A DNA stretch of 64,000 nt from Himantopus leucocephalus (Eukaryota; Chordata; Aves; Charadriiformes; Recurvirostridae), in contig RSEF01000005.1 of NCBI GenBank assembly GCA_003993805.1, forward strand, positions 40,561,622-40,625,621, read 5' to 3'. The position numbers were made by a program, and so were the translations under genes. The notes beneath the pieces were generated by a model. That model was not told the DNA's origin. It saw only the letters and a list, made by a program, of their open reading frames with translations, and did no database searches. Positions 10,128-22,710 of this stretch are shown here, in pieces (the stretch's first letter is position 1; each line of letters opens with the position of its first letter).

Positions 10128-12978
10128 CTAAAGGGAAAAAAGTGACAGTTTTGCTTCCATGGAGTGGCATTTTGCTTGCAACTGGTCTCATCAGCAGGTG
10201 AGAATTCTTTATGGGTTTAAGTGTCCTTTCTCCTTGTGAGTATCTGGATTTGCAACTGTTCCTCAAGAGCCATTTAAAAGCTGACCATTTCACAGCTTAG
10301 ATCATATCAATGAACTCCTTTTTTGGTTGAAAAAAAACATGCAAAGGACTGTTTTATCCTTTGCTTTTACAAGATAGTTTCATAGCTGTAAGGTTTAAAA
10401 ACACTGTGACACAAACTAGACATGATTGGGAGTATGTTTATTTGTTGCAATGTATTTAAGATGAGGTATTCTCCACGGTTCTTTTAATTTTCTTTCCCCC
10501 CACTCCTCAGTACGGTCGGTTGTGGTAGTCAGACTTTAGAAGTAAAGTCTCATCTGCTTTTCAGACCTGTCTGGAAAACTACCTTTCTGTCCTAGATAAG
10601 AGAAAAGAGGATCACTAGCTTCCACTTCCACTGCAAATAGTAGTGATTTTCAGGCAACTTCTGCTGCAGGCTTCAGTGGATGTGATTTGCACATCACAGC
10701 ACATAGAAGGCCAAAAGTAACAGAATGTGAAATATGGCAATACTGGTAATGTGCCAAACCTCATGCCCAATTCATTAATAATTCTCATGCTGTTATTTAT
10801 GTCCAACTATAACAATACTACAGATCAGATTAAGCTCTCAAAGTGGGAAGTAATGGAAAAATAAAATAAAAAAATAATATAAATGGCTTAATATCTTATA
10901 TCTATATAAGCAACATCTGAAACTAGATATTTCTTCCACCTATGACAACTCAAAGCGCAACTTTCTTCAGCTAGTCCTGACTCCTGAATTATCTGAAACT
11001 AGAGCATGACATTTGTGCAGGAAAAGCACAAAGTACTGTAAGCGAGCAATGTATACTTGTTTTGAAATGTGTTGCTGTGATGTAACAAGATTTCACATGT
11101 GGTGGGGTTTAAGTAAATATTTTTTGAGCCTAAAATCGGTTTTCTTATATTCATCATCAATTAGGAGGGAGGAAAGCATTAATAAGAATGGTAAAATGTA
11201 AGAAATTCTGAGCAGCTGAAGAAAATCCCCCTACACTGATACTTGTGAAAGACTGTTTGAATTTGGCTAGGCATGATAGAGCAATCCTACCCTCACAGTA
11301 CCATTTGCAGCACAAAGGTGTTCTGTTTACTTCATATGGTACCTGCTTTACAACTTGCATAGTGCTGTTTTTCCATAGGCTATGGAAAGACTTGAAAACA
11401 AGTGTTTTGGGGAGGGGAGGAGGAAACAACTGTTCCTGAAAGAAACTATCACCTCTAAGCTAAAGCAAAGAACCTTGGTTATCTAAACAATTAAAATTTA
11501 ATTCAGATTTCTTAAGCTGTTTCCTATCAGTAGGAAAAGTTCCCTTGTTTTACTGAAGGATAGTTCCCTCAATCAGTGTCTGAACTGTAATTCTGAAAAC
11601 AGGTAACCTTTATGTACCACAAGTGCCTGTAGAGAAGAGCAGGGCTGCAGCTCCTAGAGGGAAGGCAAGGAAATTCAAAATGTACTTTTTAATACAAAAG
11701 TATAGGAATTGCAGGTTGCAGTACTTTTGGTAGCTTCTCAGTCTCCTTCTTGTGATTTCTGTCACATGATAACGTCAAAAAACCTACTGTCCCACAACCA
11801 GTGTGTGTTGTCCAAGTGAAACAGTAATCAAAGTCTGCTTCCAATTTACCTGCAGGTTCATATCTACTGAGGCTTAGACTATTTTTCTCCTTCTTTTCTT
11901 CTGTTAAAGCTGCAGAGCTTTTTCTTTTTCTTCCTCTCTTTCATTAGTTTGTTCAGCTCCTGTTTTGAAGTTGTCCCAAGATTTTGTTCATGAAGCATTT
12001 TTCATCACTTACACCAGAACACAAATACCTAAATATGTTATTGGCAAATTCCCTCATGTGCCTGTGCTCACGACAGGGGCTTTGTTATTGCTTCTCCTTC
12101 AGAATGATCATTGTTTTTTTAAATAATACCTCTTTACCTCTAGAATAAACACATTGGCCTCAGCTTTACAAATAAAGGGACTATATGTCATAAAGAATAG
12201 TGAAAATTTGGGAGCTTCAAAATAATAGTGGTTAGTAATTATAAAACACTACATACTTTTATAATGATTTAGATGTTTGGAATTACATAACTGTGTTTAA
12301 CAGCAATGTTATTTCCTTAAGTTTTTAATGCTCACAAATCGAATGAGTGCATGGTCATCAAAATGGAATCGGTGTTTCTGCACTTTAATGCCTTTCAATA
12401 GGCCTTGTAATTAACAAAATATTATGAGTTACACTGGACAGTAATGTCTATACTTGTAAATCAGAACCACACATCCTATCAAACCTAATGGTAAATCTTG
12501 CAGATAAAAACCTGTGTAATAATTCAAATACTTACAGGTTCAGGTCTTCCATAAATTACGTGTTTAAATTATTTGCCCTGCTCAGAAGAAGAAACTGTTT
12601 TAACTGTAGTCACATCTGTGGATATCAAAATCTTGGACCACAAAATGGGAAAAAGTTTTTATACCAGCTTTTACTTTTTTTTTTCCTGAGAATATTTTAA
12701 TGTGCATTATATTAATTGAAGGCCAGACAAATGTGCGATGTGGGGTTTTTTGGGGGTGAAAGATGTGGGAGGGGAGCAAGTATTTCAACTTCTTGATAAA
12801 TTGAAGAAATCATGTGATGTTGTTGATTATATATGCCTGTTAAAGATGAAAGAACTTTTCAGATAACTCAGTTTGCTGTTTGAACACAAGACTGTAAATT
12901 AGTATCAACCAGGAGTATATCCTTAGTACTATGCACTGCAATTCCTCATCTAGAGTGTGCATTTCTGTGCAGCAACAG

Positions 12979-12983
12979 GAGTC
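12979..12983. repeat. Target-site duplication GAGTC, left copy
   Basis: It directly precedes the TG of the solo LTR and is identical to 13696-13700. Confidence 0.8.
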
Positions 12984-13695
12984 TGTCCTGGTTTGAGGTA
13001 AAACAGGACCAATTTTGTTCAGTAACTTCACTTTTTAGCTAGGCTCCTAACTACTGAAATTAACAGCATATTGTGCAGAAACTGTTCACTCTCAGAGTGA
13101 TAGGACCTGTGTTTATAGTTGATGCCAAGGAATGGTATGCAGAGAGGCTCTTTCTTATACTTATTGCTATAACACCTGAGGCCAGATAACTTTGTTAATT
13201 GCCCAGCTGGAGGGTAGGAAGCAGAAAAGCATAGAGGGGTCGCACCTGCGGGGAGGAGCTGACAGGACAGGTGACCCAAAACTGACCCACAGGGTATTCC
13301 ATCCCATCTGCCTCATGTTCAGTGTCAAAGCTGAGGGATCAAAGGGTCAGCCCTCTTTTTTCAGTGGCTGGCGTCCAAGAAGGACTCTCTGTTTGTCTGC
13401 CTTTGATCCTGATCCTGAATCTGGATCCAGAATCCAGTTCCCGTCTGTCACTGAATCCAGTCTGGGACTTCCCCAGTGCCAGCCGGTGACATGATTGTCA
13501 TCCTGGGAGCTTGATACAGTTTTGTATATATTTCATTATTTTATTTTTATTGTATTATTAATATCTCATTAAAGTAGTATAGTTCCTTCTAAACCCATAA
13601 GTCTTTTTTTTGCCTCCTCTGCCTCTCTTTTTGAAGAGAGGTAGAGGGGAGCATCTGTTGCTCATCCAATGACCAGTTTGACATAAACTATGACA
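12984..13695 (+). mobile_element. Solo LTR of an avian endogenous retrovirus, 712 bases
   Basis: It starts TGTCCTGGTTTGAGG and ends aaactatgaca, so it has TG...CA termini. It is flanked by a perfect 5-base duplication GAGTC on each side, which fixes the ends. An ATTAAA polyadenylation-like signal near 13569 sits before a T- and C-rich stretch, giving plus-strand orientation. No internal retroviral region is present, so it most likely arose by recombination between the two LTRs of a former provirus. It lies antisense in the host gene's intron. Family name not assigned. Confidence 0.85.
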
Positions 13696-13700
13696 GAGTC
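13696..13700. repeat. Target-site duplication GAGTC, right copy
   Basis: It directly follows the terminal CA of the solo LTR and is identical to 12979-12983. Confidence 0.8.
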
Positions 13701-16700
13701 ACCCAGTGAGCAAAGTAACAGTTACACTGAAATCTTCAGAATTAAACGTCATTTTTGTTTGAAGGGATAGCGTTTTATGTAACACAGAGAATGTTTAAAG
13801 TAGCAAGGCAAATTTGTCTATCAATACAAAATGGGAAACTTAAAAGTGATGAATCTCTTTTTAAAAAAAAGAATAACTGTATACAGTCCCTAACGGGGAA
13901 GCCTGATGAAATATCTTACAAATGAAAGACAACGTGGTCTGCCAAAACTATTCTAAGCCATTAGCAAAATAATGGGGAGTAATATGCCTAATAAATTATC
14001 TCAAGTCTTTCAAAAAGAAAACAAAGCTAACAAACGTGTACCCTGACCATCTGATTCTAATTAAATGTTCCATAAGAGACATTGTGATTAGATGGTACTT
14101 TATAATTGAAATATTTCCAGGTGTCATACCAGTAGGAACGAAATAATCATACAACACCCAGACAAATTAAATATTGCTCAGAGAAACTCAAGCATAACCT
14201 GGTTAAAGCCAATCCATTCCAAGACACTTGTTAATATTAAAAATCTCATTTTGGTCCTACGCTTGAGACAGTATGTCCTGTGGGGACCTGGAAATGAGAT
14301 TCAGAATTATCAAGTGTGTTTTTAAAAATGTTGGGAGCAAAACTATCAAAGTAACTTAAGAACTTTGACTTTTAGGAACCTTTTCCAACAGTAACTTTTG
14401 TGCTTGTGAATCAGTCTCCCTAAAAGCAAATTTAGCTTAGCTTCTAAAGTAAGTACATTAATGGAAGTCACCTGGAGATTGTGGGCCATCCAGTAAGAGA
14501 TCCATATTCCTATAAACTTCCCCTGCCATGCACATAAACTGCATCACCTAGTTGTAAGTCAGTAGAGGAAGAAACTGTTCCACCCATGTGAAACAAAAAA
14601 GGCAGCAAGAAGTATCTCACTCTCCAGAAATACCTATCTTTATCTCACATGGTTTTTGAAGGCTTGATCTTCCTCAGTGACTTCAGTAAACCTTAATGCT
14701 CAAACTGTTCCTTACTCTGTTTGGGAAAAGCAGTCCGGATTTACACCCTGTGCATTGCACCTCAATAACTGAGTTTTCTCCAGCTTGCAGCTTTGTTCTC
14801 CTCTCCAGTTTTAAACCCCCAAACAGGTCAAGTTAAATCAACAGGGTAAATATCTGCTAAAACCTTTCTCTTGCAACATTTACAATGTTTTTCTGTTTCT
14901 GAAGTGAAATCAGTGTTAGCTTGGGGAATCTGTTTGTTAGCCTGCTGCGGCTGTTTGGTGTGCATTGGCCGCAGAAGCTCTGCCCACCTGCAAAGAGCTT
15001 TTCCCGAAACTTGTTAATCTCTGGGTGCCACAGTCATGATCACTGAAGTAAGGTCAGAAAGCAAATGTCAGAGGCTTTATGCTGTATAGCATCTTGCAAA
15101 GAAGTTTGTTGTTATTGTTGAAAGGACGTTTTTGTCCGTGTTTGAAAACTGTGTGGTCTATTTAAGTACTCTGGTCTATGACACTTCTTGCTACATCAGA
15201 GAGCAGCTTACAGAATACCAGTGGATTTTGAAGGCTTTGTAGAGAGGAAGAAAGATCCGGGATGGTGCTTTCATGTAGTATCTGATAAGTTAGAAAAACA
15301 ATATATTATGTAATAGTAAAGAACCAACAAGATTTCTTAAGAAATCTCAAAATAGCCTGAGGCTTCACAAAGAATAGAAATATTTTCTTTTGTTTATTTG
15401 GTAGGTTATCTTAGACAATAGGAGTTTTATGTCTTCACAAACTACTATAATAAATGATAAAAGTGTCCAATGCAATTGCACATATACTGGCTATCTACAG
15501 AAAGCCACTAATTTATTGTAATTGGGACTGAACCAGGGACCATCAGGAAAAATAATAGTAGGAGTCTTCATGGGATAAGGCAAAGACAAATTCCCATACC
15601 AGGGAGCTGTAGAAAAATATCTTGCGTGACTCAAGAATAAAAGATATGACATTCCTAACCTTGAGTGGAGTTAGTGTTAGACTGCCTATGATGTGTTTGT
15701 GCAAGTTAGCAGAGGGTAGGGAATGGTACTGTCACAGGTGGAGTTTCCAGGACATGCTGTGGGTGACCCAGTAATTTCTTCATGGGGGCTCTCTGGTGCA
15801 AAACAGGAATGGCTTATTTGTACGAGGTTCAGAAATAGCAATGTGACATAGTACATCTTCCTCTATGATAAACTTTCTCCAAAAGAGAGAAAAAGCACTG
15901 TGCTGCTTGCCTACATCCTGGGCAAATAGATCGTGTCACCTTTTCTCAGTGTCTGCTTCTTCCAAGCCATAAACAGGAACTGGCCAAACCATGAGCCATT
16001 AGTCATGAAGAAAATAACTTTTTCACAAAGCAGGCATGTCCGGCATGTAATTCTTTCTTGTACAGTATAGACTTATATTGCTATAATGGATTTTATTTTT
16101 TTTTCTTAAACTCCACTGTTAGAACTCGTTCTCTCTGTCACTGGATGTGCTCTGCCTGGTAACATTGCCATTTGTTGCTATGGAAATCGATGCCAGAGGT
16201 TGCAGGGCTAGTGAGGGTGTGCTGGGTAAATCACTTAATGGAACATGACATTGTCAGACATCCATTATCTTTCATTTATAGCAGTTTAATTTTCTCTCTT
16301 GCTTTTCTAGGCTTCTACCACTTACTGATTAATAGCCCTGGTACAATGGGTATTTTTTAATGTATTGTGACTTTATTGCAAATCTTTTTCCCTGTATTAT
16401 CCAGATGCTTGTTACCCAGGTGTAAAATAAGTGGACGTAACAAGGAATGGGCTCCCATCCTCTGAGACTCCATGGATTTGTATCAGCTTTACTTTCTTAA
16501 AAATCTATAGGAAGATGGTACACATACTCCAGAAGAGTAGGTAATAACGTGTGTTGTTTATGTCATGTAAAATAAGTTAGTCTATAGTAGTGATTACATT
16601 ACTAGAGAAATTTAATTCAAATTTTTAATTGCCCCTCAATTCCATGTATAATACAATAAAAGAAGGCTAAAGGATAGTGAAAAGAGTGTAAGGTACCAGG

Positions 16701-17410
16701 AAAAAAAGGCATAGACTTTTAAGTTCAATGGACAAATTTGTAAGTGATATTTGAAGATGCATCCTGTTTACTGCAAGGTAGAAAACATCTGAACTGGATA
16801 AACAATAGACATGAGGAATTTTAATAATATTTGTACATTTATTGTTGAGAGAAGAACCAACCTTTTTTTCTAGCAGCAGCTAGAAAGCAGTCCTTAGATG
16901 GGTGAGAGATCTGAGAAGTGTTCTTAATGAACCAGGAGCTTTTCTTTTTGCTCTTTTCCTTGTTCATGCTTCTATCTTCAAGGCTGTGTTCTCTGTGGGG
17001 AAAAGTGCTGAAGTGACACTAAAATAAGCTCTTCTGATGTACTTCACAGCTAAGAATCTGACCACTATTAATCTTTTGACTTCAAAACAAGAATCAACTA
17101 CACCTGCTCTCAACTAGCAATTACAAAGGCATGGCATTAGCTGAAGTACAGAATTTCCTGGACTTAGAAAAATATGTAGGAAAATACTTGCACAGTATAT
17201 TGGTAAGCATTTATATGTTGCTGGTGTCTGCTTCTAGGTAAAAAGCAGTAACTAATATCACTTTACTGCACTAGCTGACCACTGTATCATCTGGAATAAA
17301 GATTATTTTTTTAAAATTTGTATGATAACTCATGTTCAGTATTTCTTTATAATATCTATCAACTTCATATCAATCTCCTAATATCATGAGCAATTACAGG
17401 GCTCATTAAT

Positions 17411-17480
17411 CCCAATGTACATAGAAATACTGGCTCAGACTTAAGGTTCATCTAGTTCAATATCCTGTCTTGAACCTTGA
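17411..17480 (-). repeat. Short old LINE-like fragment
   Basis: The text tactggctcagacttaagg followed by ttcatctagttcaatatcct resembles the same ancient LINE 3' region seen at about 4447-4530. Only some 70 bases are recognisable. Confidence 0.4.
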
Positions 17481-18508
17481 GATTTGAAGGCATTAAGGGT
17501 ATATTTGGAGATAAAAGAAGCATTTGGTCATATTCTAATTACCTGATAGAGAAGGGCCTAAGACTTGAAAAATATTAAATATCCTTTTATAAATGCTTCT
17601 GCCCCCAGTTACCCCAAATCTGTCTATTACTTATTTCAATGAGAACTAAATAAATTTTGCTGAAAAATGTTTTTGTAATCAATAACAGGAACTTGGTAAA
17701 ATAATTATTCTTCAGCAAATAGGTTTGATAAAATGAATCAAGGAAAACTATTTTAAGATGATACATTTCAGCCTTGAAATAAAATACTTCATGTTTTCAA
17801 CTGAAATTAATTATCTGAGACAAGTTTTACAAAAACTTAATGCAGTAATCATAAAAATAAAGTGAATTAAATATTCTGCCCCAAATTTTTGCTTAGTAAA
17901 GATCCCAAAATAAATGATTGCTGCAGTTTTGCCCCGAATATAGGCTGAGACTAACTTGATAATGCAGGAAATAATCAAATAACTACTGCTTCCCTATGTT
18001 GTGTTTCTTAAATCTAACAAAAAACCTTCTTTTATTCATTTAGTATTTGAATTATCAACCATTTACTTTTCTTGGATGTGTGTTTGTTCTGCTGTTAAAG
18101 GAAAACAGAGGCCTTTGATTTACCCTACAAGTGTTAGTGGATGCTTCTTTTATCAAAAACATTGTTTGCCAACCAGGACCTTTTTTGTTAATTCAGTTCA
18201 AGAAAAGAAGAAAGGAAGTAGTACTAAAATCTAACAGATTACAATATAGCTATCAAGCAGAAGAAAAAGATGAGTCCTGAAAGAATGATAAAGTGAAAAA
18301 TGAGGTGAAAGCAGTAGTCAGATGGATGGGCTGCTTGTCATGGTTGTCTGTGGGAGTGGGCATCAGAGTTCTGTTTCCCTGTAGACTTAATACAAAGATG
18401 AGTTTTAGTGGTAAAACTGGAAGCAGTCACTGAATTATCCTTGCAAAGATAACTCTCATGCATGTGTTGAAAATTCAAAATATAGGATGGAGTTTGATTA
18501 TAGCATTT

Positions 18509-18572
18509 TCATAGAATCATAGAATTGCCGAGGTTGGAAAGGACCTTTAAGATCACCGAGTCCAACCGTCAA
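18509..18572 (-). mobile_element. CR1 3' end running into a gap
   Basis: The plus strand begins tcatagaatcatagaattgc and continues ggttggaaaggacctttaag, the reverse complement of a CR1 tail. After 64 bases it enters ten Ns. The sequence after the gap is not recognisably CR1, so the rest of the element may be missing from the assembly. Confidence 0.9.
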
Positions 18573-18582
18573 NNNNNNNNNN
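18573..18582. other. Assembly gap, 10 N
   Basis: Ten ambiguous bases immediately inside a CR1 fragment. Confidence 1.
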
Positions 18583-20819
18583 CGGTGTGAAATGCTTTCT
18601 CAGATTAAGTGGTGGAACCCTGTAGTCCAGATTGAAGCTGCTCGCATCAGGATGAGCAGTAAGTACAGTCAACTTCATCCTGACCGCTTCATGTCAGGCA
18701 GAGCAAGTTCCTGTGCTGCAAACAGAACTGGCTGGAGTAGCTGAACACCACTGCCTGCTGGGCAGCTGGGTAACAGCTTTTTGTCATGACACACAATGGG
18801 GAATGTGAAATTATGTCTCCTCAGTCTCTTTAGCCCACTCGCATTCTAGTTGTGAAGGAAAGGTTCCTTCCCTTGGGGAAGGGTTTTCTTTGAGATGAGA
18901 GGCACACTATTTTTGTCTTTGCAGGCTTATAGACTGACTCAAGTAGTGTCAATCAATTGCAGAAAACTTAGCAGCAAATTGAAAATCACTAATGGAACAC
19001 TGAATTTCGTTTTTACTATTAGTAGCCAAGAATCATGCATAATGTAGCAGGTATTGTTAATTGCACAGGTACCTAATTATTTGAATAGGTTTTGCAGATA
19101 TTTAAAATGCATGGCAAGACAGTACAATACACTGAATTCTTTATCAACACTCTCTCTAAAGTGAATGTGCTAAGGGGCACTGCAGATTCTTTCTGGCAAT
19201 GCATCAAGACAATTCAGAACTTTATTATATCCATTCTATGTTAACAATATATTATATAATATGCCATTTATAATGGATAAAAAAATGCTTAAAGACCTTT
19301 TTATTTAAGAATCTTTTGTAGGAGTGACATATAGCCCAGAAGAACTGTGATGGGAAAAGATCAAAGGGAAAAAAAAGTTATTTTTCTCCTTTTTTTCCTC
19401 TTCAGTTTGTTATCTCTACATTTGACAGTGCTGCAGGTGGTCAGCTTAATTATTTTCTCCTCTGTAGCTAGCCAGACTGTCAGTTCCCATTCTTGTTTCA
19501 AAGGTCGTGGCAGCAAAGGAGGGTGGGGGAAAGGAAGGAAATGAAATAGGGCTAACCCAAAATCTGGCAGGGCTTTCAATGACAGTAATGAACTCACACC
19601 TTTGATTCATACTTTTGTTGGCAAACACCCCACAAATGTCAAGAAATATAAACCAAGGTATGCTAAGGTTTTCCGTATTTTGACATGCTGTAATAACATG
19701 GGCTTATATAAATTAGTGGCAGAAACTAATTGTTTTTTCAAACCCTATACTAATGAGGAATGGACCAAGGTGGCGATGTGTTAGTTGAATTAAAGGATGA
19801 ATTAGATACCACATTTTATGCTGCATTAAATTCTAGCCAATTTAATAATTGTTTTGAATTTCTTGTCTTGTTTTGGAAAATCCTGAAAGATGAGCTGTTT
19901 TCATACGTTTCAGGGCAGTAAGCTCTGTTTCATGAGAAGACTATTATCTCATTACTAGGAGTGTATCCAAATAAGAGCTTGGTCCCCCGGTTTGGGATTT
20001 CACTATAGCTAGAGACATTGTCTAATCAATACAGGAAAAGGAAAGAAGTTGCAAACAGAATTTACAGGAGGGAATTACCTAATTCCCATTGAAAAAAGTC
20101 ATTGGTATTTGAGCACTTCAGCGTACTTTCAAACACCCTTTCGGAAACTTCATTCCCTCTACAGCTCAAAGAGACCAAGCTTTGGATGGTTCACAGATGT
20201 TCATTTTTTGAATTATTATACACTTCTATTACATACTCAGATGTTCCTATTAAAGTAAATAAATTCAATTTTTTTAATGTTATGCAGGCGTTGGATGGAA
20301 ATGTAATGTTTGCTACACCTTTATTTGTATGGTTATAACATGCTGATTATTGGAGTGCTGTGCACAAACATGTTATTTTACTATATTCATTCAGAACCTT
20401 ATTCCCTTAAAAGAGCAAGATTATTTACAGTGAAGAAACTGCTACAAAATTAACAGAAACCTAACCATCATAGCAATAATTAGACATAAATAAAGCATAA
20501 AGTGTGACAGCTGATTTCTCAATAGAAATAGGCAGATGGAGTATTAGCCAAGAATAAGCAAATGGACAAATACTCAGTGTAATCCCTGGTTTTGAAAAGA
20601 AAAGAATGTAAAAGAAACTGTAGCACAGTAACCCCCCAAAAATAAGTGCAATAGGAAAAACAGGCAATGAACTTTAAAAAAAGGGCAGGTAATGTAATTT
20701 ACAAGGAAGTGCATTTTCCACAAAAATTGTAACATTTTCAGAATGCATTATAAGACGACACCTGCTTTTTGGACCTTCACACTCTGAACCAAGGAATGCA
20801 GCATATTTCATTGAGTAGG

Positions 20820-21402
20820 TGTGCTGGTTTTGGCCAGAATAGAATTAATTTTCTTCATAATAGCTTGTATGGTGCTAAGTTTTGGATTTGTGCTGAAAAC
20901 GGTGTTGATAATACAGGGATGTTTTAGTTACTGCTGAGAAGTGCTTACACAAAGTCAAGGCCTTTTCTGCTCCTTATACCGCCCCATCTGCGAGTAGGTT
21001 GGGGGTGCACAAGAAGTTAGGAGGGAACACAGCTGGGACAGCTGACCCCAAGTGACCAAAGGGATATCCCACACCATATGACATCATGCTCAGAAGCAAT
21101 AAAAGCTGGGGGAAGAAGGAGGAAAGAGGGGACATCTGTAGTTATAACATTTGTCTTCCCAAGTAACTATTATGCTTTCCTGGAGATGGCTGAACATCTG
21201 CCTGCCAATGGGAAGTAGTTAATGAATTCTTTGTTTTGCTTTGCTTGTGCACATGGCTTTGGCTTTACCCATTAAACTGTCTTTATCTCAACCCATGAGT
21301 TTTCTCACTTTTACCCTTCCAATTCTCTCCCACATCCCACCAGGAGGGAGTGAGCGAGTGGCTGTGTGGTGCTGAGCTGCCAGCTGGGGTTAAACCATGA
21401 CA
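20820..21402 (+). mobile_element. Solo LTR, ERVL-like avian family, about 583 bases
   Basis: It starts TGTGCTGGTTTTGGCC and ends taaaccatgaca. It has AATAAA at about 21098-21103 and a block attaaactgtctttatctca at 21271 that is also present in the LTR of the provirus at 40298, as is the terminal ggctggggttaaacca-type ending. The two LTRs therefore belong to related subfamilies. The flanks (gtagg and cttgg) do not form a convincing duplication. It lies antisense in the host gene's intron. Confidence 0.85.
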
Positions 21403-22563
21403 CTTGGCTTTCAAAAACCATGAATTTTTTGTTCAATATGGAAAAGAAGCTGTAAGCATGCTAATTTACATCAGTGTAAGTTTTTTGCTAAATACTGCCA
21501 GTTACCACAGTTCTGCCGCTGAGGTACATTTAAATGCATAAAATAATTATGATAATATGTGTCTCTATGATAACCTCTTCATCCTTCTAGTATATTAGCC
21601 CTTTTACTGAACAACTGAAAGATTTACATTTATCTGCTAGAAGTGAAAAAGACCTGTAAAGTATTGGAAATTCTCATTCTTTAAATTTGTTTTTCCCCCT
21701 CAAACTGAATAATGCCATCCCCCAGGACACAGCCAGCCTAACATCATTTTAGCATGACTGAACATTTGCTAAACTGCAAAGTGTGTAGTTAATGGGATTG
21801 CTGTTCTTGCTGAAGTACTTTCTACTGAGATTTGGGAACACACTTTCTTTCTAGAACACTGGGCCACCTCTGGCTAGGGTAAATCAATGCAATGCTCCTT
21901 AAACTAACAGTTACTTTACTTTATGGCAGCTGAGGACTTAATCTTCAAAGACTTTAGAAAGTATACTTCCAAATAGGTGGCATTTTCCAAGTGTTTCTCA
22001 TGATAACTCATGATTTTTTTCCTCTGACATTCTGTTATTTTTGTTAGCCAAGATGCCTTTTGCGGATGAAAGTAGTTAAAGGAAAAGATTGTCACTTATG
22101 ACTCAGAGTAGCACAGAAAATTGAGCCAGAAATGTCACATGGAGGCGGTACTGGAAGACGAGCTACCATAAAAGCTACAAGCAACTCCTTTCTGCTTACA
22201 TGAACAACCTTTACCTTTATATTAGTGATTTTTTTGCTTGGCACCACTGTTCATCAACCAGTGTATCATCTTTAACCTAACAATTGTTTCCTCTTTAAGA
22301 ATGAAATTGTGTAATGCCAGAAAACACAATAGGAAGAAAAAGAACATTTCATGGCAAATCATATATGATCAATGATGATGTTTTCTGGGCTAGCTCATGC
22401 ACTCCAACTAATACATGCTGACCCAAATAAAAGGCAAGGGACCAAAGACAGTACAGTGGCAATATCACTACAGCTGGGACAGAGTCACCAATCTCTTATC
22501 TCTTTCTAGAGATAATTAGACACTGGGTGTAAAATGACAGCATGAGCAAATAATCATTCTTAC

Positions 22564-22710
22564 TTCAACCACAGAAATCCTACCATTGTTGGCCACCTCC
22601 AGGCAAGCAGGAAACACTGAAAGTTCAGCTGCAAAATTAATTGCTCTTGGAAGATGGATGTTTTTAGAGATTATCACCTTTATTTCTGAGGTACTCTGCC
22701 AGTCCGATTT
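22564..22710 (-). CDS. Exon, 49 codons (phase 0 in, 0 out)
   Basis: The acceptor is strong (aataatgaatctacag) and the donor near-consensus (GTTGAA/gtaagaat). The whole segment is open and begins KSDWQSTSEIKVIISKN, ending NNGRISVVE. Alternating hydrophobic residues (IKVII, ELSVF, RISVVE) suggest beta strands, with one cysteine. It joins in phase to the exon at 27200-27361. I do not recognise the domain. Confidence 0.85.

Larger units (their letters stand above)
10128..22563. other. 12-kb intron carrying two solo LTRs
   Basis: It contains the solo LTRs at 12984-13695 and 20820-21402, a CR1 fragment ending in a gap at 18509-18582, and a short old LINE-like piece near 17411-17480. A further small coding exon could hide here: for example 12133-12153 minus would read ANVFILE in phase 0. 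None is firm. The segment 12536-12577 has excellent splice signals but no open frame. Confidence 0.5.

Noticed and set aside
10128..10201. Forward segment ending at a strong donor-like CAGCAG/gtgaga
   Set aside because: It is antisense to the intron and acceptor of a better-supported minus-strand exon, and no other plus-strand exons chain with it.
20461..20623. Minus-strand segment with a good acceptor reading ITLSICPFAYSWLILH and onwards
   Set aside because: The donor (gttagg) is poor and the phase 1/1 does not fit the phase-0 exons around it.
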